The notes beneath the pieces are model-generated. The model worked only from the letters and a program-made list of their open reading frames with translations, ran no database searches and was not told the origin of the DNA. From Halarcobacter sp. (GTDB lineage Bacteria > Campylobacterota > Campylobacteria > Campylobacterales > Arcobacteraceae), in assembly GCA_030145305.1 (NCBI GenBank), contig JAQYVX010000005.1, positions 143,493 through 207,492 of the forward strand: a stretch of 64,000 bases of DNA. The letters run 5' to 3'. Numbering within the stretch: the first letter of the stretch is position 1; every line of letters starts with the position of its first letter. A program made the translations under genes and the position numbers. Positions 36,875-45,114 of this stretch are shown here, one piece after another.

Positions 36875-37945
36875 TTATTTACTTTTTATATCATGTTCAA
36901 TTAAATTTTTTCCTAAACTTTTTAAATCACTTGAAACAAGTTCAAGAGATGATAAAACAGAATAAGTTTCATTTCTTATGGCTTTTGAATTATTATCTTG
37001 TTCATTTATAGACTTATCTAAAGCCTCATTTGTTTTTAAAATTGAAGCATGTAAGGAAACAAAATCATCCAAAATACTATTTTGCTTCATTGAAGTAGCT
37101 TCAAAAAGTTTTGCTAAAGTTAGGTAATTTTTACTTAATCTTTGTTCACTATTTTTAAACTCTTCATCAATTTTTTCAATAAGTTCAAGCTTTGCTTTTG
37201 CTATAGAATCAAGCTTGTATATATATTCAGGAGTAATTACATTTTCAATTTTTTCTAAAAATTTTTCATTTCTTTCTTGATTATCTATAATTTTATATAA
37301 CTCAACTTCTTCTTTATTCCATAAATATTGTTTGTATTGATTTTTAATTTCATTTAAGTCATTTTCAATTTTTGTCATACCTCTTTTTTCAAAAAATATC
37401 CACCAAATTGATAAGAATATTCCATATATAGAAGCATAAAAAGCAGTTCCAACTCCACTTAATAAAATTGTGATTTCATTTTCTAAAGCTGCTTTTGATT
37501 CAACAGTAAAGTTTGGCATGGAAATAGCAATTGCAGTAAAAGTACCTAAAATACCTAGTGTGGGAAAGATAGAAGAGGCAATACTTGAAAAGTTGTCATT
37601 TCTTATATTATTAATATGCTTTTCAAAAAAAGAGTCTATATTTCCATAGGATTTTTTCTTTCCTGAGATAAGCAATTCATTTTCTAAAAGATAATTATCT
37701 ACTTCTTTAACAACATCACTTAAAGAGTTTCTAAAATTAGAAAAAGAATACCAAGCATTATGAGGAATAAAAAACATAAAAATCAATAATATTAAAAAAA
37801 TAATTATAATTGAATGTATTTCAACTTTTAATGGAATAATATTTGTAAAACCTAGAAGTAATAATAAGAATAGTGCCAAAGGAAGGGATAAGATCATTAA
37901 AAATCTAGGGGAATGACTAATCTTTTTTTCATTTAATTCAATCAT
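36875..37945 (-). CDS. MotA/TolQ/ExbB-like proton channel subunit
   Basis: About 356 residues with hydrophobic segments near 14-36, 40-60, 120-150 and 165-190; SSIFPTLGILGTFTAIAISMP and LLSGVGTAFYASIYGIFLS are the conserved TM3/TM4 blocks of the family. The C-terminal ~150 residues are helical and charged. A TTG 12 bases upstream is in frame, but GGAG lies at correct spacing only for the ATG at 37945. It pairs with the OmpA-like gene directly downstream. Zorya ZorA is a distant alternative, but no zorC, zorD or zorE is nearby. Confidence 0.82.
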   Translation of the reverse strand: MIELNEKKISHSPRFLMILSLPLALFLLLLLGFTNIIPLKVEIHSIIIIFLILLIFMFFIPHNAWYSFSNFRNSLSDVVKEVDNYLLENELLISGKKKSYGNIDSFFEKHINNIRNDNFSSIASSIFPTLGILGTFTAIAISMPNFTVESKAALENEITILLSGVGTAFYASIYGIFLSIWWIFFEKRGMTKIENDLNEIKNQYKQYLWNKEEVELYKIIDNQERNEKFLEKIENVITPEYIYKLDSIAKAKLELIEKIDEEFKNSEQRLSKNYLTLAKLFEATSMKQNSILDDFVSLHASILKTNEALDKSINEQDNNSKAIRNETYSVLSSLELVSSDLKSLGKNLIEHDIKSK

Positions 37946-37982
37946 GTAAATCTCCAATAAAGAATTTTTACAATTGTATCAT

Positions 37983-38032
37983 AAAAGAGTTACTTAAGAA
38001 TCCAAAATAATTTAGAGATAAGTAACTCTTTT
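37983..38032 (-). terminator. Long-loop terminator downstream of thiI
   Basis: AAAAGAGTTACTTA (37983-37996) and TAAGTAACTCTTTT (38019-38032) are perfect 14-base arms around a 22-base loop, 9 bases beyond the thiI stop. Confidence 0.7.
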
Positions 38033-38040
38033 TGATATAT

Positions 38041-39504
38041 TTATTCTGGTCTATAAACTTTTATATTTTGATAATTTTCTGAATCTCTTAAATATTGCGC
38101 ATGAAGTTGACTTAAAATACCTTTATCACAATAAAATAAATATTCTTTATCTTGTGGAAGTTTTTTAAATTCTCTTTTTAAAGTATAAAATGGAATTTTA
38201 AGTGTTTCACAGCAAGTTTCAATACAAGTTTCATCTTGTCTTATATCAATAATTGTATATTTTTTACTTGAAATATCACTTACTGTTTCAATTAGACCAA
38301 TACTTTGTACATCCTGTGCAATTTCGTCCACATTTATTTTTATTGCATTTTCCACAGCTTTATCTAATACAGAATAATCAAACTTCTTTGACTCTTTTTC
38401 CATTCTTTCATATGAACCATGAGAAACAGGATTTTTAGATATAACCCCACAATATTCAGGCATATCCTCAGCAAAATGCTTTGTACCTATATTAGTTGCA
38501 ATACTAATTATTTCAGGTTTATTCATTGTAGCAAGTGGTCTTAAGACCAATTTTCTTGTTGATTGATCAATTAAAGCAAGATTTCTCAAAGTTTGACTTG
38601 ACACTTGTGCAACACTTTCACCTGTAACAAGAGCATCAATTTTCATTTCATCGGCAATTCTTTCAGAAGCTTTAAGCATTAATCTTTTCAAAGTTACACC
38701 CATATACGTTTCATGTGTTGATTTAAAAATCTCAGTTACAACATCTTCAAAAGGGATTGAAGTAAAAGTAACTCTATGAGAAGCACCAAATTTATTCCAT
38801 AAGTATAAAGCAACTTGTTTTACACCTATTTCATGTGCCATTCCACCTAGATTAAAGAAAATAAAATGTGTTTTCATTCCTCTTTTCATAGTTAGATATG
38901 AAGCAACAGAAGAATCAAATCCACCTGACATCAAAGATAGAATCTCACCTTGTGAACCAAGAGGAAAACCACCTAAGCCTCTATACTTTTTAGTTAAAAT
39001 ACTTAATTGATTGTGAATTAATTCAATACGAATTGTAACTTCAGCAGTACGCAAATCAACACCTTTTGTATCATTATGCGCTAGCATATATCCACCAATA
39101 GTTTGTTCCATATCAGTTGATTTAAAAGGATGTGTTCCAGAACGTTTTGCCCGTACTACAAAAGTTTTGCCAATAATTTCATTTGACATATGTTCATTAA
39201 CTATTACTTTCATTTGTTCCAAAGTATCAATTTTTTCAAATTGTAAAGCTTCTAAAACAAGTTCTATACCAGGAGTGTCCAATAAACGTGTTCTTACTTC
39301 AGGAAGTACACTCAAAGGACAAGTGACTTCAATCTTATCAAAGAATTTTCTTGTTTTTATATCTTTAGATATTCTACTTAAAAGCTTAAAGATGTTTCCA
39401 TATAAGTTTCCTATCATCTGTCTTCTAGCAGCTGTACCTTTTACCATAATTTCTGGGAAAAATTTAACTATTAATTTTTGAGTTTTAACTTCTTCATTAC
39501 TCAT
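38041..39504 (-). CDS. thiI: tRNA uracil 4-sulfurtransferase with rhodanese domain
   Basis: The 487-residue enzyme has an N-terminal ferredoxin-like/THUMP part (to about 165), a PP-loop adenylation domain (LMSGGFDSSVASYL), the conserved Cys in EYCGVISKNPVSH, and a C-terminal rhodanese domain ending with the persulfide Cys in LFYCDKGILSQLHAQYL. It makes 4-thiouridine in tRNA and may supply sulfur for thiamine. The rhodanese-bearing form is like E. coli ThiI. Confidence 0.95.
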   Translation of the reverse strand: MSNEEVKTQKLIVKFFPEIMVKGTAARRQMIGNLYGNIFKLLSRISKDIKTRKFFDKIEVTCPLSVLPEVRTRLLDTPGIELVLEALQFEKIDTLEQMKVIVNEHMSNEIIGKTFVVRAKRSGTHPFKSTDMEQTIGGYMLAHNDTKGVDLRTAEVTIRIELIHNQLSILTKKYRGLGGFPLGSQGEILSLMSGGFDSSVASYLTMKRGMKTHFIFFNLGGMAHEIGVKQVALYLWNKFGASHRVTFTSIPFEDVVTEIFKSTHETYMGVTLKRLMLKASERIADEMKIDALVTGESVAQVSSQTLRNLALIDQSTRKLVLRPLATMNKPEIISIATNIGTKHFAEDMPEYCGVISKNPVSHGSYERMEKESKKFDYSVLDKAVENAIKINVDEIAQDVQSIGLIETVSDISSKKYTIIDIRQDETCIETCCETLKIPFYTLKREFKKLPQDKEYLFYCDKGILSQLHAQYLRDSENYQNIKVYRPE

Positions 39505-39579
39505 TATTTGTATACCTTATTATTTTAATAAGCGCAATTATAACATACTTTTTTCTTCCAATAATTTTATTACTATAAT

Positions 39580-39601
39580 AAAGCTAGTAAAAACTAGCTT
39601 T
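39580..39601 (-). terminator. Terminator of the nitroreductase operon
   Basis: AAAGCTAGT and ACTAGCTTT flank an AAAA loop directly after the stop of the 39601-40230 gene; on the minus strand a T-rich tail follows. Confidence 0.75.
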
Positions 39602-40230
39602 TATTTTATAAACTCAACTACATCTTCAAATTTTTCTCTTAATTGTGATGATTGTTCATTTACTCTATAACCAAAAGGAAGAACAACAGAAACTTGAAAT
39701 TTACTAGTATCAAGTTCTAATAAGTTTTCTAAGTTTTCTTTTTCAAAACCTTCAACAGGACAAGAATCAATTCCTTTTATAGCTGCTGCTGTCATCATAT
39801 TTCCAGCTGCAATATAAGTTTGTCTTGCTGTCCAAGAAAAAATATTTTCATCGCTTGATAAAGTATTTTCTAAGTGTGAAGAATATATTCCTTCATAAAA
39901 GTCAAGTTTTTCTTGAGGCATTTCTCTTCTTGCAAATTTTCTTATAGGTTCACCTGATTGAGGTTTTACATCTTCAATTGCAGCTAATAATATTACTAAA
40001 TGTGAACAAGTTGTAATTTGTGGCTGATTCCAACAAAAAGGTCTTACTTTTGCTTTTAATTCTTCATTTGTTATAACTAAAAATTTCCAAGGTTCCATAC
40101 CAAAAGACGAAGGAGATTTTCTTCCAGCTTCTAATATAAAGTTTAATTCTTCTTCATCAATTTTTTTTGTTTCATCAAAAATCTTACAAGCATGTCTAAA
40201 TTCCATCGCTTCATTAAATGTTTTATCCAT
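39601..40230 (-). CDS. NAD(P)H nitroreductase, NfsB-like
   Basis: The 209-residue flavoprotein has the nitroreductase N-terminal block RHACKIFDETKKI and FILEAGRKSPSSFGMEPWKF, plus GIDSCPVEGFEKENL and VVLPFGYRV near the C-terminus, as in NfsB. It reduces nitroaromatics or quinones two electrons at a time with FMN. It is the last gene of a three-gene operon with an NfsA-like and an MdaB-like enzyme, which points to electrophile detoxification. Confidence 0.85.
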   Translation of the reverse strand: MDKTFNEAMEFRHACKIFDETKKIDEEELNFILEAGRKSPSSFGMEPWKFLVITNEELKAKVRPFCWNQPQITTCSHLVILLAAIEDVKPQSGEPIRKFARREMPQEKLDFYEGIYSSHLENTLSSDENIFSWTARQTYIAAGNMMTAAAIKGIDSCPVEGFEKENLENLLELDTSKFQVSVVLPFGYRVNEQSSQLREKFEDVVEFIK

Positions 40231-40269
40231 ATTATTTCCTTTAAATTAATTTTATATTATACACTTTAT

Positions 40270-41019
40270 TTAATCTTTAAAATCAAAACCTTGGTTCTTA
40301 TAATTTTCAGCTATCTTTCTAAAATAGACTCTTTTATAGTAATTTGCAGTTTGTTCACAATAAGATTGTAGATAATTCATATTGTTATCTTCTCTATATT
40401 TTTTCATCTGTTTTTCATATTCTAGTACACCATCTTTTACTTTCTTATCATTATATTTATCTTCAAAAGCAAAACTATTTAGAGGAACTCTTGGTTTTAA
40501 AAGAGCATCTTTTGCCTCTTTTGTAGCAACTCCAATTGTAGTACCAACTATTGGGAATGTTTTAGCTGGAAGATCTAATATTTCTATCATAGTCTCAGGA
40601 GCACTTCTAACAGCACCAATTGCAGTTGTACCATAACCTAAAGATTCTGCTGATATTTGAATTGCATTTAACATAATTCCAGCATCTACAGCACCTACTA
40701 AAACACCTTCTGCTGATTTATCAATTTGATGTTCTTCTCCTGCTTGTTCAACAGCAAAAATAGTTCTATTAAAATCCACAACAATTGTTATAAATACATC
40801 TGCTGTTGCAACTTGTTCTTGCCCACCACAAAGTTCTGCAATTTGTTTTATTTTTTCTTTATCTCTTGTATATACCAAAGATATTTGTTGTCCATTAATA
40901 GAAGTAGGACATCTTTGCGCTGTTTTAATAATAAGTTCTAAATCTTCTTCTTTTACACTTTCACCTGTAAATTGTCTAATTGATTTTCTATTACTTAATT
41001 GTTCAATAACTTGATTCAT
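40270..41019 (-). CDS. NADPH nitroreductase/flavin reductase, NfsA-like
   Basis: This 249-residue protein is a second nitroreductase of the NfsA/FRP type: SNRKSIRQFTGESV at the N-terminus, AQRCPTSINGQQ, VDAGIMLNAIQISAESLGYGTTAIGAVR and LLKPRVPLNSFAFED. The C-terminal extension with an NfsA-like helical tail distinguishes it from NfsB. It lies 15 bases after the MdaB-like gene. Confidence 0.85.
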   Translation of the reverse strand: MNQVIEQLSNRKSIRQFTGESVKEEDLELIIKTAQRCPTSINGQQISLVYTRDKEKIKQIAELCGGQEQVATADVFITIVVDFNRTIFAVEQAGEEHQIDKSAEGVLVGAVDAGIMLNAIQISAESLGYGTTAIGAVRSAPETMIEILDLPAKTFPIVGTTIGVATKEAKDALLKPRVPLNSFAFEDKYNDKKVKDGVLEYEKQMKKYREDNNMNYLQSYCEQTANYYKRVYFRKIAENYKNQGFDFKD

Positions 41020-41034
41020 TTATTCTCCTATATT

Positions 41035-41628
41035 TTATAAAAAATTCTTATTTAATACTTTTTCAAATTTTGCTAACTCTGAATTTAAATCTAAATCACC
41101 TTTAAAAATATCATGACTTGAAAAAGTTTCTAAAGGTTTTGCACCACAAAATTGGAAGGTTTTATGCACAGGGAAATTTGCTTGATCTAAAGTTAAGCCT
41201 TCAAAAAAACCATCTTTATTATCAAATTCTGTATCTGGGCAATTATATGTAAGACTAATCATATATTTCTTATTAGTCATTAACCCACCACTTCCATATT
41301 TTTTAGAAGTATCTTCTCTACTTCTTCCATCATTTATATATGTAACTTTTCCTGAACCTGCTGAAAAAATCTCATCTATATATTTTTTTGTAATCCAAGG
41401 TACTCCCATCCAATGAACTGGATATTGAATAAAAATATAATCAGCCCAGTCAAACTTTGCTACTTCATCTTCTATTTCATAGCCCTTTTCTATATGCGTA
41501 TTTTTAACTTCAAAACCATTATCAATAAAATATTTATTTGCAAAATCAATAAAACTATTTGTCAAATTACCCTCAGCAATATTCTCATAATATTGATGTC
41601 CATTTAGTATAAGTACATTTTTTTTCAT
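41035..41628 (-). CDS. mdaB: NAD(P)H quinone oxidoreductase, MdaB-like
   Basis: The 197-residue flavodoxin-fold protein matches MdaB: the opening VLILNGHQYY, WADYIFIQYPVHWMGVPWI in the middle, TYNCPDTEF and GLTLDQANFPVHKTFQFCGA. MdaB reduces quinones by two electrons and protects from redox cycling. It is first in an operon with two nitroreductases and is divergent from an HxlR regulator. Confidence 0.9.
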   Translation of the reverse strand: MKKNVLILNGHQYYENIAEGNLTNSFIDFANKYFIDNGFEVKNTHIEKGYEIEDEVAKFDWADYIFIQYPVHWMGVPWITKKYIDEIFSAGSGKVTYINDGRSREDTSKKYGSGGLMTNKKYMISLTYNCPDTEFDNKDGFFEGLTLDQANFPVHKTFQFCGAKPLETFSSHDIFKGDLDLNSELAKFEKVLNKNFL

Positions 41629-41725
41629 ATTTTATCCTCTTTATTTGCAAGAATTATAATCTTACTAAACTTAATTTATCCTTACTTTACTTTAGGTATG
41701 TAATAGAGTTTTATTTACTTTATGA

Positions 41726-41731
41726 TATAAT
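41726..41731 (+). promoter_or_regulatory. Candidate -10 box of the HxlR regulator gene
   Basis: TATAAT lies 22 bases upstream of the start codon. Upstream, TACTAAA (41673-41679 area) and TTTAGGTA (near 41692-41699) form an imperfect inverted repeat that could bind the regulator itself. Confidence 0.4.
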
Positions 41732-41752
41732 TTATTATTAAAGGATTTAATT

Positions 41753-42127
41753 ATGTATTATATAAATGATAAAAAGTATAAATGTACTGTTTCAGTGACC
41801 TTAGATATTTTTAATGATAGATGGAAACTTGCTATTATTTGGCATTTACTTGATTCAGATAAGAGATTTAAAGAATTACATTCAATTATTAGTCAGATTA
41901 CACAAAAAACTTTGACTATAAAATTGAAAGAATTAGAAGAAAAGAAAATTATAAACAGAGAAATTTTTCCACAAGTTCCTCTTAAAGTAGTCTATTCCTT
42001 AACTAATTCAGGTAAAAAGTTAAGACCTGTCTTAGAAGAAATGTACAAATGGGGAATTACTTATGTAGAAGAGTTTGGCAAAATTACAGAAGAAAATCTT
42101 TGTTCAAATAATATCTTTGAAAAATAA
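41753..42127 (+). CDS. HxlR-family transcriptional regulator
   Basis: The 124-residue winged-helix protein has ISQITQKTLTIKLKELEEKKIINREIFPQVPLKVVYSLT in pieces, the HxlR recognition helix and wing. Cys11 near the N-terminus (KYKCTVSVTLDIF) sits where YodB- and HypR-like members carry the redox-sensing Cys. Divergent placement from the mdaB-nfsA-nfsB operon suggests it controls quinone/electrophile defence. The regulation is inferred. Confidence 0.88.
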   Translation: MYYINDKKYKCTVSVTLDIFNDRWKLAIIWHLLDSDKRFKELHSIISQITQKTLTIKLKELEEKKIINREIFPQVPLKVVYSLTNSGKKLRPVLEEMYKWGITYVEEFGKITEENLCSNNIFEK

Positions 42128-42191
42128 TAAACTTCACGATTTCTAAACATTAAAATAGTATGATGTCACAAATTTATTATTAGGAAAAAAA

Positions 42192-42920
42192 ATGATTAAA
42201 ATCATAAAGTCAATTTTTATTGCTTTAGCCTTTGTTAGTTTTGCAAATGCAGCTACAAAAATTTCACAAGATGAAATAAAAGAGATTGAGGCACTTACTT
42301 TATTTAAAGGTGCTCAAGTAACAATAAGTCAAGGTTATGATGCAGGTAGTGTTTATCTTTTAAATGTAAATGTTAGAGGAAAAGCAGATAAAGTTTTTTT
42401 AACAAAAGATAAAAAATATTTAATTTCAGGGGACGTACTTAGTACAGATAACGGTCAACCTTTAGAAGTTCCTGTTGATTTATCAATTACAAAAGGAAAA
42501 GAAGCTTTAACTTTTGGAAAAGGGAAAGATGAATATATATTATTTACAGATCCTGAATGTCCATATTGTAAAAAGTTTGAATCTTATTTTCATCAAATTG
42601 AAGATAAAGTTAAAATCAAAGTATTTTTCTTCCCTTTAGATTTTCATAAAGATGCAAAAGATATTTCACTATTTATTATGAGTCAAAAATCTTATGAAGA
42701 TAAAATTAAAGCAATGACAACTATTACAAAAGATAGTCCTGCTTTTATAAATAGAAAAATTGATGAAAAAGAATTAGCAAAATTAAAAACTAATCTTGAA
42801 ACTCAAATGACAGTTGCTAATGAATTAGGAATTAGAGGAACACCTTCTGTATATGATTCAAAAGGAAATAAAGTTTCATGGGCTGCAATGCTTCAAGGCT
42901 ATGGTATAACGGTTAAGTAA
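42192..42920 (+). CDS. DsbC/DsbG-like periplasmic thiol-disulfide protein
   Basis: The 242-residue exported protein has a signal peptide (MIKIIKSIFIALAFVSFANA), a dimerisation-like N-terminal part and a thioredoxin-fold domain with the active site CPYC in DPECPYCKKFE and a cis-Pro loop RGTPS. This is the architecture of DsbC/DsbG isomerases. The partner DsbD-like reductant is not in the window. Confidence 0.88.
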   Translation: MIKIIKSIFIALAFVSFANAATKISQDEIKEIEALTLFKGAQVTISQGYDAGSVYLLNVNVRGKADKVFLTKDKKYLISGDVLSTDNGQPLEVPVDLSITKGKEALTFGKGKDEYILFTDPECPYCKKFESYFHQIEDKVKIKVFFFPLDFHKDAKDISLFIMSQKSYEDKIKAMTTITKDSPAFINRKIDEKELAKLKTNLETQMTVANELGIRGTPSVYDSKGNKVSWAAMLQGYGITVK

Positions 42921-42937
42921 CCGTCTACCATAATAAA

Positions 42938-42973
42938 AGAAATCTATATTATTTAATAGAGATATAGATTTCT
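42938..42973. terminator. Bidirectional hairpin between convergent genes
   Basis: AGAAATCTATAT (42938-42949) pairs with ATATAGATTTCT (42962-42973) around a 12-base loop. The right arm is inside the 3' end of the minus-strand gene. A small ACGGTTA/TAACCGT dyad (42909-42924) spans the stop of the DsbC-like gene. Confidence 0.65.
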
Positions 42974-43392
42974 ACAAAATTCTCTTTACTATATTTTTCA
43001 AAATCAATTGCATAATCTCTCTCATATTTAGGTTCATTTTCAAAATAATCCCAAATTTCTTTCCAAGTTTCGGCAACTATTTCAGGTAATTCGCCCTCTT
43101 TTTTAAATACTAAATATCTTTGTTTTTTAATTATCATTGCATTTTTAGGTTTTGTAACTTCTACTGCTATAGTTACTTTATAATCACCATTTACATCAGA
43201 TTCATAATCTGAATAAACTCCATACATATCAAATTTTTTGCTTTTATTAAATGTAGCACCATAAATATTTTTTTCTTCGTAATCTTCCCATAACTTCACT
43301 ATTTTTGCAGTTTCAGGATTACTTTCATTTTTATTATTTGTTACAGTACTAAGACCAAATAACATTAAGTTTTCGATTTCTCTTATTATCAT
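42949..43392 (-). CDS. GyrI-like effector-binding domain protein
   Basis: The 147-residue protein resembles the GyrI/BmrR-type small-molecule binding domain, seen in VAETWKEIWDYFEN, YERDYAIDFEKY and the terminal VEIYISIK. It has no DNA-binding domain. It follows the YjdM-like gene by 7 bases. Stand-alone members bind ligands or drugs; the ligand is not known. Confidence 0.7.
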   Translation of the reverse strand: MIIREIENLMLFGLSTVTNNKNESNPETAKIVKLWEDYEEKNIYGATFNKSKKFDMYGVYSDYESDVNGDYKVTIAVEVTKPKNAMIIKKQRYLVFKKEGELPEIVAETWKEIWDYFENEPKYERDYAIDFEKYSKENFVEIYISIK

Positions 43393-43399
43393 TTTAATC

Positions 43400-43744
43400 C
43401 TATGATTTTTTTACAAATTCTTGTTTTAGTTTAATAGCACCAACACCAGGAACTTTACAATCTATGTTATGTCCATCATTGCCATCAACTAATCTAATAC
43501 CTTTAATTTTTGTACCAACTTTTATACCTGATGAACTTCCTTTTACTTTTAAATCTTTTATAACAGTAACATCATCTCCATCACTTAATAAAGTACCATT
43601 TGCGTCTTTTACAACTAAAGAATCATCTTCTTCCAAAGAAGCATCTTGTGACCATTCATGAGCACATTCTGGACATATATATAAATCTCCATCTTCGTAT
43701 GTGTATTCTCCTGCACATTTTGGACAGTTTGGTAATTGCTCCAT
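43400..43744 (-). CDS. yjdM: PhnA/YjdM zinc-ribbon domain protein
   Basis: This 114-residue protein has an N-terminal zinc ribbon ([21 protein letters not shown]) and the PhnA core [30 protein letters not shown] read in parts, ending FVKKS, as in YjdM. Despite the PhnA name the family is not a proven phosphonate enzyme. It is upstream of the GyrI-like gene in one operon. Confidence 0.9.
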   Translation of the reverse strand: MEQLPNCPKCAGEYTYEDGDLYICPECAHEWSQDASLEEDDSLVVKDANGTLLSDGDDVTVIKDLKVKGSSSGIKVGTKIKGIRLVDGNDGHNIDCKVPGVGAIKLKQEFVKKS

Positions 43745-43807
43745 TTATTTCCTTTGCTTTTAATTTTGCGGATTATATTATAAATATACTTTTTATCAAA
43801 TTTTATA

Positions 43808-44908
43808 CTAAAAATTTTTAATTAAATCTTTATAAATTGTTGTTAAACCTTCTACTTCTATTACGCTAGTTCTTTCACCTGTGCTATGAATAGTATCGTT
43901 TATAACACCAAATTCAATTGCTTCTATTCCAAATGCACCAAAATATCTTGCATCTGAGGTTCCACCTGCTGTTGAGTGTTTTGTTTTTATTCCTAAGATT
44001 TTTTCAATAGAGTTTTCCATAGCACATACTACTTTTGATTCTTTATTTGTTACAAAAGGGAAAGAGGCTTGAGTAGTTCTAAAATCATAGTCTAAGCCTT
44101 CTAAGTTTTTATGAATAAACTCTTCTACACTTTCTCTTGTAGTATTTGTAGAATTTCTTACATTAAACATTAGTTTTAATTCATTTGGAGTTACATTTGT
44201 AACTTGCATTCCACCTCTTACATCTGTAATTACCATTTTTGAAGGTGCGAAATATTCATCACCATTATCTAAATTATGTCCTGCAATCTTTGGAAAAACA
44301 GAGCTGAAATTATGTACTGGATTTATACATTTTTCAGGATAAGCGGCATGGCCTTGTTTACCTTTGATTGTAATATAACCATTTATACTTCCTCTTCTTC
44401 CTACTTTTATAGCATCTCCAAAAATCTCTTCACAAGTAGGTTCTGCCACAACTGCATAATTTGGAATAAAATCTATTTCTTTTAAATGCTCAAGCATTTT
44501 AATTGTTCCATAAGTTCCTTCGCCCTCTTCATCAGAAGTCATTAAAATACTTAAAGTTCCATCAAAATTATCAGCGTGTTTACAAGCGTATAAAAAAGCC
44601 GCATCACCACTTTTCATATCTTGCGTTCCACGTGCAGTTATAACTCCATCTATAACATCAGCAGCAAAAGGATCAATGTCCCAACCCTCTCCTACTGGAA
44701 CCACATCAATATGTCCAGCAAAACATAAGTGTTGAGCATTGTCATTAAATTTTTTATAAAAAAATCTATTCTTTACACCTTCCATATCAACTTTTATACA
44801 AGACCAGGTGTCACCTAAATATTCTTCTATAAAAGCAAAAGCACCATCATCATCAGGAGTAATTGATTTAAATCGTAATAATTTTTGAAATAATTCTATA
44901 ATTGTCAT
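43808..44908 (-). CDS. dapE: Succinyl-diaminopimelate desuccinylase
   Basis: The 366-residue M20 metallopeptidase has metal-binding blocks FAGHIDVVPVGEGW and ARGTQDMKSGDAAFLYA, the catalytic TSDEEGEGTYGT, VAEPTC and the C-terminal TAGGTSDARYF, all diagnostic for DapE. It makes LL-diaminopimelate for lysine and peptidoglycan. Length is near the usual 375. Confidence 0.93.
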   Translation of the reverse strand: MTIIELFQKLLRFKSITPDDDGAFAFIEEYLGDTWSCIKVDMEGVKNRFFYKKFNDNAQHLCFAGHIDVVPVGEGWDIDPFAADVIDGVITARGTQDMKSGDAAFLYACKHADNFDGTLSILMTSDEEGEGTYGTIKMLEHLKEIDFIPNYAVVAEPTCEEIFGDAIKVGRRGSINGYITIKGKQGHAAYPEKCINPVHNFSSVFPKIAGHNLDNGDEYFAPSKMVITDVRGGMQVTNVTPNELKLMFNVRNSTNTTRESVEEFIHKNLEGLDYDFRTTQASFPFVTNKESKVVCAMENSIEKILGIKTKHSTAGGTSDARYFGAFGIEAIEFGVINDTIHSTGERTSVIEVEGLTTIYKDLIKNF

Positions 44909-45081
44909 CTTTCCTATCCTTATTATTATTTGGGATTGTATCTAAATTTATAGTATTTAAAATTAAATTTAAATATAGAAATTACAGATATTATTGATTT
45001 TTAAAAGAAGAAAAAAAGAATATTATAAATGATAGAATTAGGAAATAATCTCAATGTTATTGTGTGTTAACGTAATTTTAT

Positions 45082-45087
45082 TATAAT
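45082..45087 (+). promoter_or_regulatory. Candidate -10 box of the DUF748 gene
   Basis: TATAAT follows TTTTAT tracts in the 206-base divergent gap to dapE, 28 bases before the start codon. Confidence 0.45.
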
Positions 45088-45114
45088 AGAAGAGAAGAAA
45101 CAAAAGGATTACTT

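Noticed and set aside
35671..37945. Zorya-type anti-phage system (ZorA/ZorB)
   Set aside because: The pair has MotA/MotB-like cores, but the long coiled coil is on the OmpA subunit rather than on the channel subunit. No zorC, zorD or zorE gene lies on either side; the flanks are an ABC-F gene and thiI.
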